Shown piece by piece: positions 22,697 through 35,321 of a stretch of DNA of 64,000 bases. A model generated the notes under the pieces. That model was not told the DNA's origin. It searched no databases and worked only from the letters and a program-made list of their open reading frames with translations. The position numbers were made by a program, and so were the translations under genes. This stretch comes from Stereocaulon alpinum (taxonomy: Eukaryota > Ascomycota > Lecanoromycetes > Lecanorales > Stereocaulaceae), in NCBI GenBank assembly GCA_018257865.1, contig JAEUBA010000002.1, positions 372,001 to 436,000 on the forward strand. Reading direction: 5' to 3'. Positions within the stretch are counted from its first letter, which is position 1; each line of letters begins with the position of its first letter.

Positions 22697-23274
22697 TTGG
22701 GAGGTCTCTGAAAGTGTGACGAGGGGGGAGTGGGGGTGATAGAGTGGCTTAATGGACCAATGGTTGGGGACGGACTAATGCATGGGTGTTGTATGCGCGC
22801 CATGATGTCGGTGAGGATGGGTGCTGTGCCTCAGAGCTGTGAAGCAGCTTTTATGCCAGACTTGGCGTTTGCGGCGAGGTGAAGAGCAATGGATGCCGCT
22901 TAGCGTTAGGGTTAAAGCTTCTAGTGGGTTGGTACTTTGGACTCTTCAACGTCTACTAAGCACAGATGGATAGCTTTGAATAATCGATTTGATCTTCCTA
23001 GCAGTTGATACGGTATCAACGTCTGTAATGAAGGTAACCTCCCTATATCAAGGATCGTGACCTCGCCTCATGTACTACGACAACGATATGAAAAGCGCTA
23101 AAAGTCCTTCGTCCACGCAACGTTTACCAAAATACCACCCTTGGCCGTATGATCTCTCGTCGTGCTGACGCTCGTATACTCGTTAGACCCGCTGCAGAGG
23201 GTCTCATCATGAACCCATTGCACCTGTTGTCGGGATCTCGGTGTTCCTAAAGCCCTATGATATAGCCGATGTTT
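22697..23274. other. Intergenic region
   Basis: It holds the GNAT promoter and the 3' flank of the lipase gene. I see no gene, repeat or RNA in it. Confidence 0.3.
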
Positions 23275-25077
23275 TCAAGCCCATACCCTTGCTGTCACCG
23301 CTTTGGTTGCCAGAACCTCGATTCTTCTTGCGTATACCCTCATCATATGCATGACTGGGTCACCAAATACCACAGTCCGCAACTCCTGATCCGTCGTAAT
23401 TTCTGCTCTCACATCATCTTGTGCCTCTGCGCTGGCATTTCGAGGTTCCCTCAGTACAACCAAACGTCCTGCATTAGAAAGTTCACCGGGCGGAACTTTC
23501 CACATAACAGCTTTTGCAGGCGCGGCAGGCGCGCTCATTGCTCTCTTGGCTTTAGGTCGCTTGCAAGGCTTTAACACGGGCACCGACGTGATACATTTGG
23601 TTCCAGGCGCAGGAGAAGCATAGAGGCTGAGCAGAGAGCGGACATACGCTTTGTCTGCACGGGGAACCGGATCGCCCTCGTTGATGAAGGATATGAACTG
23701 TGATTTTTTGCAGCGATGGGTTGCCGGTTTGTTAAGAGGGAGTAGCGATATAGGTGGGGTACCGAATGTAATGCAGTGGATGCGCTTGAAGCCTACGGCA
23801 ACGTTAGCGAGAGCCTTCGGTTCTGGGCCGAACATTGCCTTACAGCCAGTAAGGACGCTAAGCTCGGATCTTGCTGCTTCGGCTAGCATGTGCGCATACA
23901 GTAAGCTCGCGACTGCTCCGCCTGCGGAGTGCCCTGTTAAAAGCAAAGAGCATGTACTGCGTGACGGGCTTTCCTCAAGTAGTGATCGAAGGCGCGCAGC
24001 TACTGGCTTGACCATCTTACGAGCGACTGATAAGAAGCCAGAATGGCAAAGATTACCAGAGTCGTCCTACCAAGATTAGCATTGCGTGATATTAGGACAG
24101 ACGTAGACGCACCAAAAAGCCTACTGGGGATACTGGAGCAGAATTGAGATTCACAGCCCAATCCATGAATGTCTGACTCCCTCGTATGGCAAAAACAACG
24201 CAATTCATATCATCGATAGGGACCGACTTGATGACCATAGCCTTCGTGCCCATGCGCCAATCAGCATTCACGAATGCTTCTCGTTCGTCGCCAGTCGGTT
24301 TTGCGTAAGCTCGCTGAGAGTAGTTGGCGGCAAGACATAGTAGTGGATAGTTCGGAAGGACGCTGATATAAGGTCAGCGTTGTGTGTTGGAACCGAAGGC
24401 CATGAGACTTACAGCTGTAAAGCAGGGAGATTTGGCGGCAACCTAGAGTTCGCGTATAGGTGGACTTTGGCAAAATAATTTGTACTGATGATGGCGGTAG
24501 AGACAGCTCTGTTGGCACCTCGAGAAACCGCTTCAGAATCACCTCCGCCACGCAACCCCACCAGGGGGTCTTCCTTTATCAATAGATCCTGCTCCCTTCC
24601 TCCGAATTCCTCTCCATCAATCGAGGTGATGACCGAGTCGAGTTTGGTAGAGATAAGTGCTTGAAGAGTCTCTTGGGCATTGTCCTGCACAGTGAGTGCT
24701 TGCCATCGCTTGTTGAAATTCTTGGTACCTTGACGCGCAACTGCAGATGCCCTTGAGACGTCTAGGCTTGTCCGAGCGTGATGCGGTTGGGTCCATACTG
24801 CAGGAGTCAACGGGGGCGAATTTCTAGTCGTTGAAGAGGTAGCTGTGGGGGGTCTGGGCTGTTGCTGGTTCGAATGCGCTACGCTACTGTGTTGAGGAGG
24901 ACATATGAGCGAGTATGGTGGCGGTTGGGCCAGATTGGTCTCTGACTGTGCCGCCGCCGATATGTTGCAGATGTAGTCAGCAGAGACATCAGATGTTGTC
25001 GTTGATGATGTCGTAGATGGTGGGGCCGCTGTCGAGGTGGGCTTGGCGCGAACCTTGCGCCGCCGTACGCCGAACAT
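23275..25077 (-). CDS. Class 3 (alpha/beta-hydrolase) lipase
   Basis: Three exons, 25077-24413, 24362-24113 and 24066-23275, give about 568 residues; both introns are 46-50 nt and phases agree. The first 160 residues are Ser/Thr/Pro/Gln-rich and probably disordered. The lipase fold starts around VLPNYPLLCLAANY, with AIRGSQTFMDWAVNL (oxyanion region), LCHSGFLSVARKM, and the nucleophile elbow LLLTGHSAGGAVASLL at about 23930. The catalytic Asp is likely in INEGDPVPRAD, and a His is present near the C-terminus (DPVMHMMRVY). No signal peptide is seen, so it is probably intracellular, acting on acylglycerols or phospholipids; substrate is inferred from family only. It stands alone, facing the GNAT gene's promoter side. 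Confidence 0.9.
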
Positions 25078-27272
25078 TGCGCAAACTCCCTAATGCTCTT
25101 ATGGTTTGATATTGATTCAGAATCTCGGAGAAGAGAAGAATTCAGGGGAAGGCTGCTTCATCAGAGTTCAGGACCCTTTTGACCCCCTCCCTACCGGGGC
25201 GAGCTTACCGAAGCAATGCAATGCAATAAGTATGCATGGCGCAGAGTCTCGAACACAGCCTCCCCTTCAGGACGCTATTCACGGATGCCACTTCTCGCTC
25301 GCCATTCGTCAAGGCTAACAGTGGATCCCGCTCAGATTGTCAAACACTATCGAACACCTACATGACGATTGTCCATCTCATCCTATAAGACTGAGTCTCC
25401 CCAACACAATCGACATCTACTCCAGGAATACCGCAGATGTTGGGATAGTCTGGCGATCGCTATTCGACGGGTCTCGCATTTTAGACGTGCTTCGCTGGCT
25501 GCGCTATTTCAAGCCTATGTCGACCCCCGCGCTTTGACAACGGCACGGGGACCTGCGTCTTCCGCCATATAGGCTGAACTTCTGAGTACCAGTGTCTTAG
25601 TCGAGGCGTGCATGATAAAACTTTCCATCCCGCGCTACAGGGGTTGACGGGATGTACTTTCGGCAGAACTTGCAGGGGTTCTCCAGTATCTGATCGGGCA
25701 TGCTTGCATGAACCAAATCGACCGATGCTCGAAACCGATGTTATAGAGTATAACACATTGATGATGACCTCTCATAAACATACTGACAATGCAGGTGGAC
25801 CACTTGGGGGAGCTTCCAACGAATTGAATATGCTCAGAAATTCTGATGTTGATGCTATGCCAATTGAAGGACTGGCATGGCAACTACGATAGTACGGAGA
25901 GTGAGGCGACCATAGAGAGGTAGGGAGAATAGTTCGGGTCCACCTATTCTACAGACATTTCCTGGACGCATAGCTGCTCGTCGCCAGCCGAGTTCAGGCA
26001 GGTACACGGCGTGGATTTATGCCTATGATTTGATGAAAGCCATGTCTCCAATTGGTCCCTCGCCTGTTTTGACATAGCGGCGTACACAAACGCTAATGGC
26101 GACGACGAGTGGCCATCTGTATTTCCTCAGCTTCTATTCACCACATTTGAGTTCGCACGAAGCGAGCAATTGTTGGATTCACCAACTTGCAACGCCGGCT
26201 CTTTCAAAGAGCGCAGACACCAAGGTCCTTGCTCCTTGTTCCTCCACTGAAGCTTCGATTGCTTCCTGGCTACGAGCGCCTGTCGCTCAAACAATTGCAG
26301 AGCGACCATTATCCTCACTCCTCCCGCCAGCGACCACCAATCAGCAAGTCTCACCAAAGCATCTAATGATTAGTGCTCTCGATTTTGAATACAACCTAAA
26401 GAATCAAACGAGCATCTTCATGTATCTGCAACCGCTCAAGATCTGCCTAAGTCCTCCTTACGCTATCATAGCATGTTTAGGCGTTTCTGCAGTAGTTTCC
26501 GCATACGCTCCACACCACTCTTCCTCTCTCAGCCCAAACCACTGTTTGTCAAGGCCAGACCTGCCGGCAATACCAAGATGATGCTACCGCTCAAGACCTA
26601 GCTTGCGTGACGGAATTTGTTTTTCTGAGGCCCCCATCAAGACCTACAATGCCGCCGGAGACCATCTGGATGTACGTAAGAGCTAGACAGGCAAAGCAAA
26701 GATTGGAATGCTGGATTGGAGGGCGCAGACCATATAGGCTGTTGCCAGGCCGTTAAAACCGGAGGGAAACCGAAGAAGCCTTGTCAAATATGCCATGATG
26801 TGTTGCTGCCTTATGCTCACTCTTCTGGAGAAAGCTATTCTTTCGTCGAAACGTCAACAAAGGCAATTCTATAAGATGAGCAGGTGAAAAACCCCTGAAT
26901 TATCAATGGTGACGTGGGGCTTCAAACACCAATCGGCGCGAGATCAAAGCACCAGGTATAAATTAACCGAGTCTCTATGGTGTAGATGCACTTCAAGGAC
27001 CAGGCGCCAAGGCTGCAGAAACAGCGTCCCACTTGGACTCTCGAATTCGTGAGTTGAAAATCTCACCTTGGCAGCTTGATCGGAGCTAGCAATTGCAAAT
27101 CGTTGACCGAACACAGGACAATTGTGGGCCCTGACTCTAGGTATGCCAATACTCGAAGGGTAACCCGGTAATTGACTGCATATTCACGTCGTGTTCGTGA
27201 CGCAGGGACCTGCACCAGCATGTTTGTCCCACCATCATTTACGACAGTGGCAATCGATTGCAAACATTTCCT
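25078..27272. other. Gene-poor 2.2-kb region
   Basis: No gene is supported. The longest frame is plus-strand 26096-26581 (161 codons, Ser/Ala/Pro-rich with a weak hydrophobic segment); it has no recognisable motif and I leave it uncalled. The left edge holds the lipase promoter, the right edge the 3' end of the glycosyltransferase gene. Confidence 0.4.
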
Positions 27273-29419
27273 TCAGGAATTGGATACTTCTTCTGGCGTC
27301 TGCCATATTAAAGATGCACGCAGCAAAAGCAATGAAGCGCCCCCAAGCGCCACAGCCATGCATATCTTCCTACAATCACCTTCTTTCCGTACCGGCTTGT
27401 AATGTCTGTGTGTCCAAGCCTGCCAGACAAAGAGCACCATTACCGATAGTGTTACGAGAGGAAGGAATGTAAGAGCTAGTGTACCGCGCCCCGGACTTAA
27501 GGTATAAGAGACTAGTATGTCATCGAGGTCAGAAGTTGCTAAGGTCCTCGAAAGATCGGACTCAAAGGTGGAATTGTACACCTACGAGTTTGCGCCATAT
27601 AGTTTGGCGGTACCACCTCAGCATACATGGAAAAGCGATGTAAGGTCCCGCGGAAGCCTGTATCCTTCTCTTTCCACGTCCGTGCATTGAACCATATTTC
27701 TTGGCCAGTCCTTGCAGAAGGGACTAATGGCAGGGTGCCATTTGCGATTATTCGGCCGTCGACGAAGACAGACACTTCGCCAGATGTTCTTCGATCATAG
27801 GAAATCACTAACTCGCTGGGCCCAGCGTCTGATAGTGGAAGACTATCACAAGCGTCAGAAAACTAGTAAGGCTTTGCTAAACCAAGGAGTATTCCCACCC
27901 CACGACGGACGTCCATTCGGCATCCTCTATCTTGGAGTATTGGCTTTCGACCAAATATGTACTTAGCCACTGAAACCGTAGTGAGGGCGCAAAAAGAAGT
28001 TTATCAGCTTTCAAGCTGATGAGAAGCTCGCCAGCATAGTCCAGTCGAACCTTGAACAGACCAATTTCTTTCTTCCCCGTCCAAATGTTAGAATCGAGCT
28101 GGAAAATCATCCGAGCAGTACCGACTCGAGCATCCCAGTCCGCTGGTACTGGCAGCCAAGCATGAGAATCTTGTCTGAACTCACGTACAATAGCTCTTGT
28201 ACTGCTATTCCGCACTATCTGCGTACCCTGGCGCGCGTATCCATGAAGCCGGTATCCAGACGAATCAACCCACTTCACACCTGTCGTATCCTCCACGATC
28301 TGATAGTCCGAAAAAGGCTCTTTAGCACGGATATCTCTCATCCATATTGCCGTACAGTTAGGATTCTGTATAGCCGGTACCGAACGATACCCGTCCCCGT
28401 CCAAATTATCGAAAATGCTTCTAATTTTACAGAAAATCGGCGTATCAACGTCCCTCACCAGCTCAGCCGTGATATCAATCTGTCTCGGTAACTTCGAGTA
28501 ACCCCATTTCCACATATGCGTACCATAGCTCCGTTCGATGTCCCACCAACTCTTCCCAACCCACATAGTCGCAAGCATAGGATCTGTAAGTGACTCCCTC
28601 TCCCCCGGGTGCCGCACCATAGGATACATCCATGCATGTTCTTCCAGAAGCGTCAAGTCTGGCTCGCCGGCATCCCACATTTCGACGGGAACGGTGCAGG
28701 ACGTGTGGTCCCATTCTGTGGGCTTGAAGTATTTATATTTCTCCATCCAGCGCCCGAGGAAGGGCGAGTGTGGTTTCGACATGATCACGCTGTTTGCAAC
28801 AGTGTTTGATGAGATGTGTTGGCGTGGCATAACTGTGGAGCGGGTTTTGTTGCTGTAGATTATGTCGTCTGAGGATTTGAGGGCCAGGACGTCGTTGTCA
28901 AAGTAGATACCTGGGCAATTGTTAGATCATGCTGTACCTGGCCCCATTTAGGTTCCGTGTAGTTTTCGCGTCTACATGCTGCTACGACAAGGGTTACCCG
29001 CAGGACAATCATGCCATATCGAACGGTTTGAGAATAAAACATAACAACTCACCTCCCTCCTCCCACAGAATCCTAATCCGCGCCAAATCACTCCAATGCT
29101 GCACCGCCCTCACCTTATTTCCCCACACAATCTCCGGCATCACAATCCTCACAACCTCCACGTTCTCCATCTTCTGCAACCGTCCCCATATCTCACCCGG
29201 CAACTCTACATCCTCCGGAACCCAAATCTTAACCTTCTCAACGCCAACGTAGACGAATGCAGAACGAACAACCGCGTAGTCGATCCAAGTCAAATTCTGC
29301 ACTTTGCTATGTATATAGTGGGCGACTTTGGGGATATGTGGAGCTAGGGGGCCAGAGTGTTGTTGGGCGATTAGGGATTCGAAATCAACGTTTTTGGTGG
29401 GGGAGAATGTTGTTGGCAT
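27273..29419 (-). CDS. DXD-type glycosyltransferase (GT32-like) with LamG-like domain and C-terminal membrane spans
   Basis: Four exons, 29419-29053, 28910-27963, 27828-27582 and 27495-27273, give about 594 residues with consistent phases; the introns (86-142 nt) are longer than elsewhere in the window. The N-terminus has PKVAHYIHSKVQNLTW and WSDLARIRILWEEGG, followed across the first intron by IYFDNDVLAL, the metal-binding DXD signature of sugar transferases that use nucleotide sugars. The middle (HAWLPVPADWDARVG to VISYDRRTSGEVSVFVDG) resembles a laminin-G/concanavalin jelly-roll fold. The last exon encodes two hydrophobic spans around a basic loop. Such enzymes act in the Golgi or at the cell surface on glycans or glycolipids; donor and acceptor are unknown. 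No N-terminal signal anchor is visible, so topology is uncertain. The last splice (donor 27581) was chosen because it keeps the frame into the membrane spans. Confidence 0.82.
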
Positions 29420-30174
29420 TGTTGGAGAGTAGGCGTTATAGTCTCGTCAATGAAACGGTGATAGCTTTAAAATCTAGCAATTGACTTTGCCATCGTTGTT
29501 AAAGGAATCTGCAGGGACTGGACAAGGGGTATATGGAAATGGGACGATGCAAGGAGGGTGTGAGGAATGGGCTAAAACATGCAATATATGCAATATATCT
29601 ACCAAGCGCCACCGAAGAGCGGATCCTTTGTGCGTACGACATGATTACCTATCTGTATTATCATGGTTTCCCATGATTCAAGCCAACACCAGGGGTGGTT
29701 CGATCATGCTCAGGCTTTACATCATTACCTTGCTACACACTCTCCGAATCTTGAAAAAGCCTCTTCTTGATCTCCTTACCAGATCTCATGTTGTGTAGTG
29801 CAAATATGTATTGTGTCAGTCATGTTTGCAAATGTTGGGTTTTCGGTGGTGGTGTGAGCGCCAAGAATGCCCCACCCCACTACTTGTCGTTGTTAACATT
29901 CAATCAGGTTTATGTACGGTACCCCGGAAGAGTCCCGCACCGTGGACCCTGAATCCGCCCAGAAAACTTCCCTAGTGGAGGTACTAATCACGCTATGGAA
30001 ACTCGCTTAGGGGGCTCCCAGCCTGGACATTCATGAACCCCTGTTTGTCCGTGACGTGTCGCGACACCTCTTCATGACATCAATCTAGGCAGCGTGTTCT
30101 ACCTGAAACATTGCGTCAAATGCAGAACTCTTGTGACTACCACCAAGTCGAGTATCGAGACTTGTCTTCAGCTT
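29420..30174. other. Intergenic region
   Basis: It includes the glycosyltransferase promoter. No gene or repeat is supported. Confidence 0.3.
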
Positions 30175-31124
30175 CTATATCAATAATGAACAAGTCAAGC
30201 GCGAACTGTCTTGCAATTCTGCCTCCTTCCTGTCCTTCTCCTCCTGAGCATCTTTCGCGTCTTCCTCCCTTGCCATTTCCTCGACTGTTCTTCCGTGGAG
30301 AAACATAATTAGACCCCCAAGATAATGATAACTGTGAGTTTTGAGGTGTTCCTCTGCCATCAGTAGCTGAGCGAGCTAGCCAGCTGTCTCATGAGCAAGA
30401 ATACTCCTGGCTTCAACTCTCTTTTCGGAAGCTCTTACTGCCGTCAATTATTTGGGTAGGAGGCCAGTTGCTGTTTCCCATTTCCTTTCGACGTCCCTCT
30501 CGTTTTCTGTAACATGGCCATCTACTTTCTTCGCGGTTCCGAATCTGTCGATAAGCGCTTCCGCTGCACCTACCAGCTTCTTCTTCGAGGCTTCAGGATG
30601 GTTTCTTCTGACCTCGGTCTCAATATCATGATTATCCGATAGCCTCTTGACCATCTCAATAATGAGATTCCCTTTATAGGCAGCCAATCTTTCGATATGC
30701 GCCACCTGAAGTCACTTTTTTAAACGATCAAGCCTAGTACAAGATTCCTGCTGGAGCGTTAGACTTGGAGACAAGCTGTTTCGAGTAGAAGATGTACCTC
30801 CTTAGCTTCGAGAAGCATGGGTTCCAACCGCTCTAACCTGAAACCGAGATCTCTGTTTGACTTCCTCTCATCTTGTAGGGTTTTGGAGGATCTCTTGTAA
30901 CGTGCGAGGGACCTTTTTATTTATTCACGTGCTGGAAATAGTACAAGCATGCTATCGTCCGTTCGGTGAAGATACTCTGAGACTGTCCTCACATCGTTCG
31001 GGTTGGGATAGACTTGTAGTTTGTCTATGTCGTTCGCCGTCATGTCAAATGCTGTCTTGAGCTGGACTTTGCTGATGAGGTACTCGGATATGAGGAATGA
31101 TTGTAGTGATAGCGACCTTTGATG
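30175..31124 (-). pseudogene. Broken gene for a coiled-coil protein of unknown function
   Basis: A single frame runs from about 31124 to 30798, then continues after a plausible 92-nt intron (30797-30706) from 30705 to 30175. It is interrupted by TAA at 30921-30923, TAA at 30448-30450 and TAG at 30376-30378. Each stop could come from a Gln codon by one C-to-T change. The residues on both sides of each stop fit a continuous, strongly helical Lys/Glu/Arg/Leu-rich protein: LKTAFDMTANDIDKLQVYP, then DERKSNRDLGFRLERLEPML, then VAHIERLAAYKGNLIIEMV, then EEMAREEDAKDAQEEK. I do not recognise the family. The upstream end is open and may lack exons. Preservation of frame over about 285 codons argues for recent inactivation. 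Confidence 0.6.
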
Positions 31125-32220
31125 CTAGCCTTTAGGTGGGGAAGCGATCTCGCATCTAAAGTAAGTTATGCTTGATTTCTTGTAGAACACCTTGATGGAA
31201 AACTGATAGATTGACCCTTTATATTTGAATTAAATCTTGTAGGTTGGGACTTCCTCAGGAGTTGCTCTTTAAGGTAAAGTACTTCGACTTGAGAGAAAGT
31301 TCCACCCAGAGCAAGCCAGTTCCCAGGGGGTACTTGATACCACGGTACCGCTTCGAATTATGCCGAATCCTTCCGATAGTGATTATTTCGTATACTTTAG
31401 GGAGTCGCCTTCCACATGGATGTAAGTCTCTTGTTCACTGAAGCCTTACGTTCACGGACAATAAAGTTTCCGTAGGGGCAGGTAGGCACTGATCCTGGTT
31501 TCCAGCAGTGGATCGTTCCCACTCTTTCGACCACCAAAGCAAGCGACACGGTCGTGTGCTTCGTACACCTTGCAGCACTATGTCAGATACAACGTGAGCA
31601 TCAGGTGTGGTATTCCAGCCGTCACATTGCTTGGTGAAAGGTCTGATTGGGAAACCATCCTGACCCGCCACCAAGAAGTTGTCCAGCTTTGGCATGGAAA
31701 CTGGCGGTTGGTCTGAAATACTTTGACTAGTGATCTCCTAGAACTCTGACTTCATTGTGGATAACATATTTTGGCGGAAGATCGCCCATCAGACTAACAA
31801 GATGAGCGAGGGTCGACTATCTTGATAGCTAGATCACAGCTTCCTAGTTTTGGGATGAGCAGGGTCGGAAACTAGACGGAAAACCCGGCTACGAGGGCTT
31901 GAAAATGGATGGAGTCGAATTCTACCAGGTTGAGATCGATGAGATACCTGTTGCGGGTGATCGACGGGTTTTTCTTTTTCCCGTTGGAACCACATGTACA
32001 GCCTAAGGTACGCCTATCAGCATGCGTGTCAGTGATTCTCCAAGTCAATTTGGCTTTCATCTTGAGAGTGAATTGCATATAAGCTCCCCATATTGATTTG
32101 GAGCCTTCTCTATGAGTGTCAAGCTTGGAGTAACAAAAACAGTATAGTAGTACATGCATTCCATCCGCGTTCTCCGTTTCCTCCTTTACACGAAGCGCTT
32201 ACTTCGCTTGTAAGAAGACA
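31125..32220. other. Gene-poor region
   Basis: It may contain lost 5' exons of the coiled-coil pseudogene (30175-31124). The minus-strand frame at 31435-31695 has no recognisable motif. Nothing else is supported. Confidence 0.35.
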
Positions 32221-32436
32221 TCATTTCTTGCCCTTCGCGTCCCTAACCGCTTTAGCCTTTTCAGCCACTCCTCGACCGAAGCACTCAGCGCAGGGATAAA
32301 GTTTCATGGTCTGGGTGGTATTGGTGGGGTGATGCATCTCCATCGTGGCTATGTCGCACGTGGTAAACTTGGTGTCTTCGAGGTGGCCGCACGAGTAGTG
32401 GATGTTTTCCAACTGACACATGATTGGTAGCAGCAA
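32221..32436 (-). CDS. Small Cys/His-rich protein, unknown function
   Basis: A single exon encodes 71 residues; a start at the second methionine (32421, MCQLENIHYSCGH) is as likely and fits small fungal proteins that open this way. Cys and His occur as SCGH, TTCD and PCAECFGRG, which could bind zinc, and the C-terminus is basic (KAKAVRDAKGKK). Proteins with an N-terminal C-x-x-x-x-x-x-CGH layout are common in filamentous fungi and mostly uncharacterised. There is no signal peptide. It is flanked by gene-poor DNA on both sides. A TATA-like TATATAAAATA lies upstream near 32817, too distant to be assigned. Confidence 0.6.
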   Translation of the reverse strand: MLLPIMCQLENIHYSCGHLEDTKFTTCDIATMEMHHPTNTTQTMKLYPCAECFGRGVAEKAKAVRDAKGKK

Positions 32437-35321
32437 GGTGCTTCGTTGGAAGTGTGTAGCGCCCGTTGGGTGTTATATGAAATACCGAGATGGTTCAAGT
32501 GGTATGAGAGCAGGTCTCAATTGAGTTGAGTGAGCATAAAAGCTGATTTCGACTAATTGGGCAGGCTTGGCGTGGTACTGTTGACCAATCGAGGAACAAG
32601 GAGGGAAGAGTATGAAGTAAGGTTGTGATTGATGACGAATGACTCGATGGGACAGTGACAAAGCTTGGGGGCCTTTCTTGGCGTGTTTTGTGGGAATACG
32701 AAATGCAAATTGCGAAATGCAAGAATGCGAAGTTGCTCCCGCTGTTCTGCTTCTTGCTGCTGCTATGCTTGAGACGGTCAATGACGCCGGGAGATGTGGT
32801 CAGTCTTGGGGTTGTTTATATAAAATAGTACATCGTTGAGCCTCGATGCGTGGGATGCTGTCAGATCTGATAGCAGCGTGCCAACAACAGAATGAGGTAT
32901 CACAAAGAAGCGTTAGAGTTGAGGACCACGATCGTAGCGCCTTTCACCTGCGTGATCTGGTGGCTCGTGGCGTAGGAAGGGAGGCTTCCTGATTAGCCAA
33001 TGCCTTCAGACCTCTGATGTAGTCATGTTCCAAACCATTCCCACGAAGCAATGATACGCAACATCCGTAGGCATTCCTACCCCTGGTTCCCCTTCAGTCC
33101 ATTGCGCACTAGCCAATCTATCTGCACCATTCGCGAAAGCCGTTTACCTGTTCAACTGAGATCGAACATACTATGAAGGTACTGCTTATCGTATGACTGG
33201 CGTGAGCACCTCGTCGATCAAAACCAGTGTGACTGATTCGTCAAGTCGTTTTGAAGCGTAAGCACTGGCCTCCTCGAATATCTTTGATGACAGTGCTTCG
33301 ATCTGATCTGCATATTCCTCGCCCACACATCTGGCAGCTGCGAGCAAAGGTCATTAGCCGGAGCGTTCAAGAGCGTTCTGGTATTTGATAGTGTTATCAA
33401 TTCCAAGATGAGTAGCCGCTTAATTTCTCCTGGACTTATGTTCTGGCAATCTCAGCTGTCCGACCAGATCGTGTTTTTGCAGCGTCGGAGGTATGCCCAA
33501 AGGTATGAAATGTATGTGAAGCCTAGGTATCCTAGACTGGAGTAAATTGATTCTGAATGAATCACGGCTTTGATCGCGATTGCATCGACAAGTTGCATTG
33601 ATGACATTCTTCATTGCTACGTCGTAGGCTATCATTCGCTTAGTAGATTTCAAATAGCGTCTAGCAAAATGGAGGCTGGAATCATCGAGCTCGTATGTCT
33701 CACGGGCTTCTCCAGACGCTACGAGGCGTAAATGTTCCGAAATAACCGTCTGCATAAGAGCAGTCATTGGAGGACGAATTGGAGGCAATGATGAAATGCT
33801 GCTGCAGCTAGAGAACGTCGTCGGATCTTCGAAAAAGGCTCAATTGGGACAATGTCTGCCAGACCCCAAGCGCTGTAAGGAATCATGATCTCATTGACGG
33901 GAGTCAAAATATCTCCCGGACTCGGAGCTGGGGTCCTAGGGCTGCTGCACAGTTCCCTCTGAGCAACAAGTGCAAATTGCAGAGGGAAATTTAGATTGGG
34001 GACTACATGTACTGCATTACAAATTGATCGTGCTTGACTGACCTGCTGATCTGGCTTAAGGAACAGAACGTACTGGCGCTGACCGTCAATGGCTCTGACT
34101 TGTGGACTCGCTCGATGGATATTCAGGGTAATAGTCCCGAGAAGGGTGCATTTCACTTACCTACCCACCAGCTGAAGTAATTGTTCGTTTGGATGGACCA
34201 GTTTTGGTGACCAGCTTATAAAGTTACGTATTGAAGAAAGCGTCTCATACTGGACAATCCGTTGGTGAAGACAGCGGATAACTCATCGTCCGTGCCTAAA
34301 ATGCAGAAATACCCAAGTCCGTCCCAGAATAGCGGGCCTCTTATCCCGCGGCGGTCACTAGGCGATATCTTATGGCTTCGGCTCTTCATTCTGTTGCTGA
34401 ACCGTACGTGGTCTATCGATCCCAGCCAGAGGAATGTCCAAAGCTTACAATGGAGCTTTTGGAGATACATAATGACTTTTGGCTTTCTCGCCCCTACTTC
34501 AATGGTTGGTCTGGTTTACAACCACTGCGAATGGTGGGGCAGGTAGATGCTCTGTTTGCTATGCCTGTTCGACCTGTGAGGCCCAAAATGCCTGATCTGG
34601 ATCAAGCCGGGAATGCAACCCCATAATGCAACCCCATAATGCGAACCCGGCTTTGGGGATTCGGGTGCGATTTTAATTCGCATGCAAAAGTCGTTGCAGT
34701 GCCGCCCCGGATAGCGCAAGCTATGCACCTGTCGGTTAAACACATCTAGAATGATATGAGCGGTCTTCTTTTGACGTGTTTCATACACAATGTGTACAGC
34801 CGCAATATCAGATCTTGCTGGCATGCAAACTCATAATTTCATCCGCCCGTCCCCTGACTTGGCTCTCACTTCTGAAACTCCTTGGGTTAGCATCCCTAGA
34901 GGTTTTCCCAGGCTTGTGATGTTGATTTCCTTTCAGTGACTGTATTTACTCGAATCAAATGAATTCGGCCTATCCTCATCCTCTCGCTTTCTTCCCTTCG
35001 AACTTCAATCAACATCGCGATTACGAGGTACACGCATCATCGTATCTCTGAACAACACAATTTGCTTGTCCGTCTGGGTTTTCTTCTCCCTAGTCATAAC
35101 TCAAGACAAGATGCTGGTCGGGGATCTGGTGTAACACCCACAGTCATTAAGTTGAAGAGTTTGAAACGTTACTAGCGCCTATCAACATACTCTATCCGCA
35201 TAACAAGTATCAAGATGTTTTCTGGTGACTGAGTCTGATTCACTGAAGGGCTTCGTGGAGAGCGCGTTCTTCGTAGACACTCTTATTTAAAGCTGCGTAG
35301 TCCTTAGCTCTGCCTCCAGCC
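32437..35321. other. Gene-poor region with possible decayed minus-strand coding DNA
   Basis: Minus-strand frames at 34824-34516, 34470-34216, 34156-33764 and 33788-33420 look coding-like in places (for example GPLFWDGLGYFCILGTDD and LHFARRYLKSTKRMIAYDV), but I find no splice set that joins them and no known domain. They may be pieces of one dead gene. Nothing else is supported. Confidence 0.35.

Noticed and set aside
26096..26581. 161-codon plus-strand open frame
   Set aside because: It has no recognisable motif, no good splice partner and a Ser/Ala/Pro-rich composition expected of chance frames; it is only mentioned under the gene-poor region.
33420..34824. Four neighbouring minus-strand frames as one spliced gene
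   Set aside because: No set of GT-AG junctions joined them in frame and no domain was recognised, so I could not support a gene model; they are kept only as possible debris.
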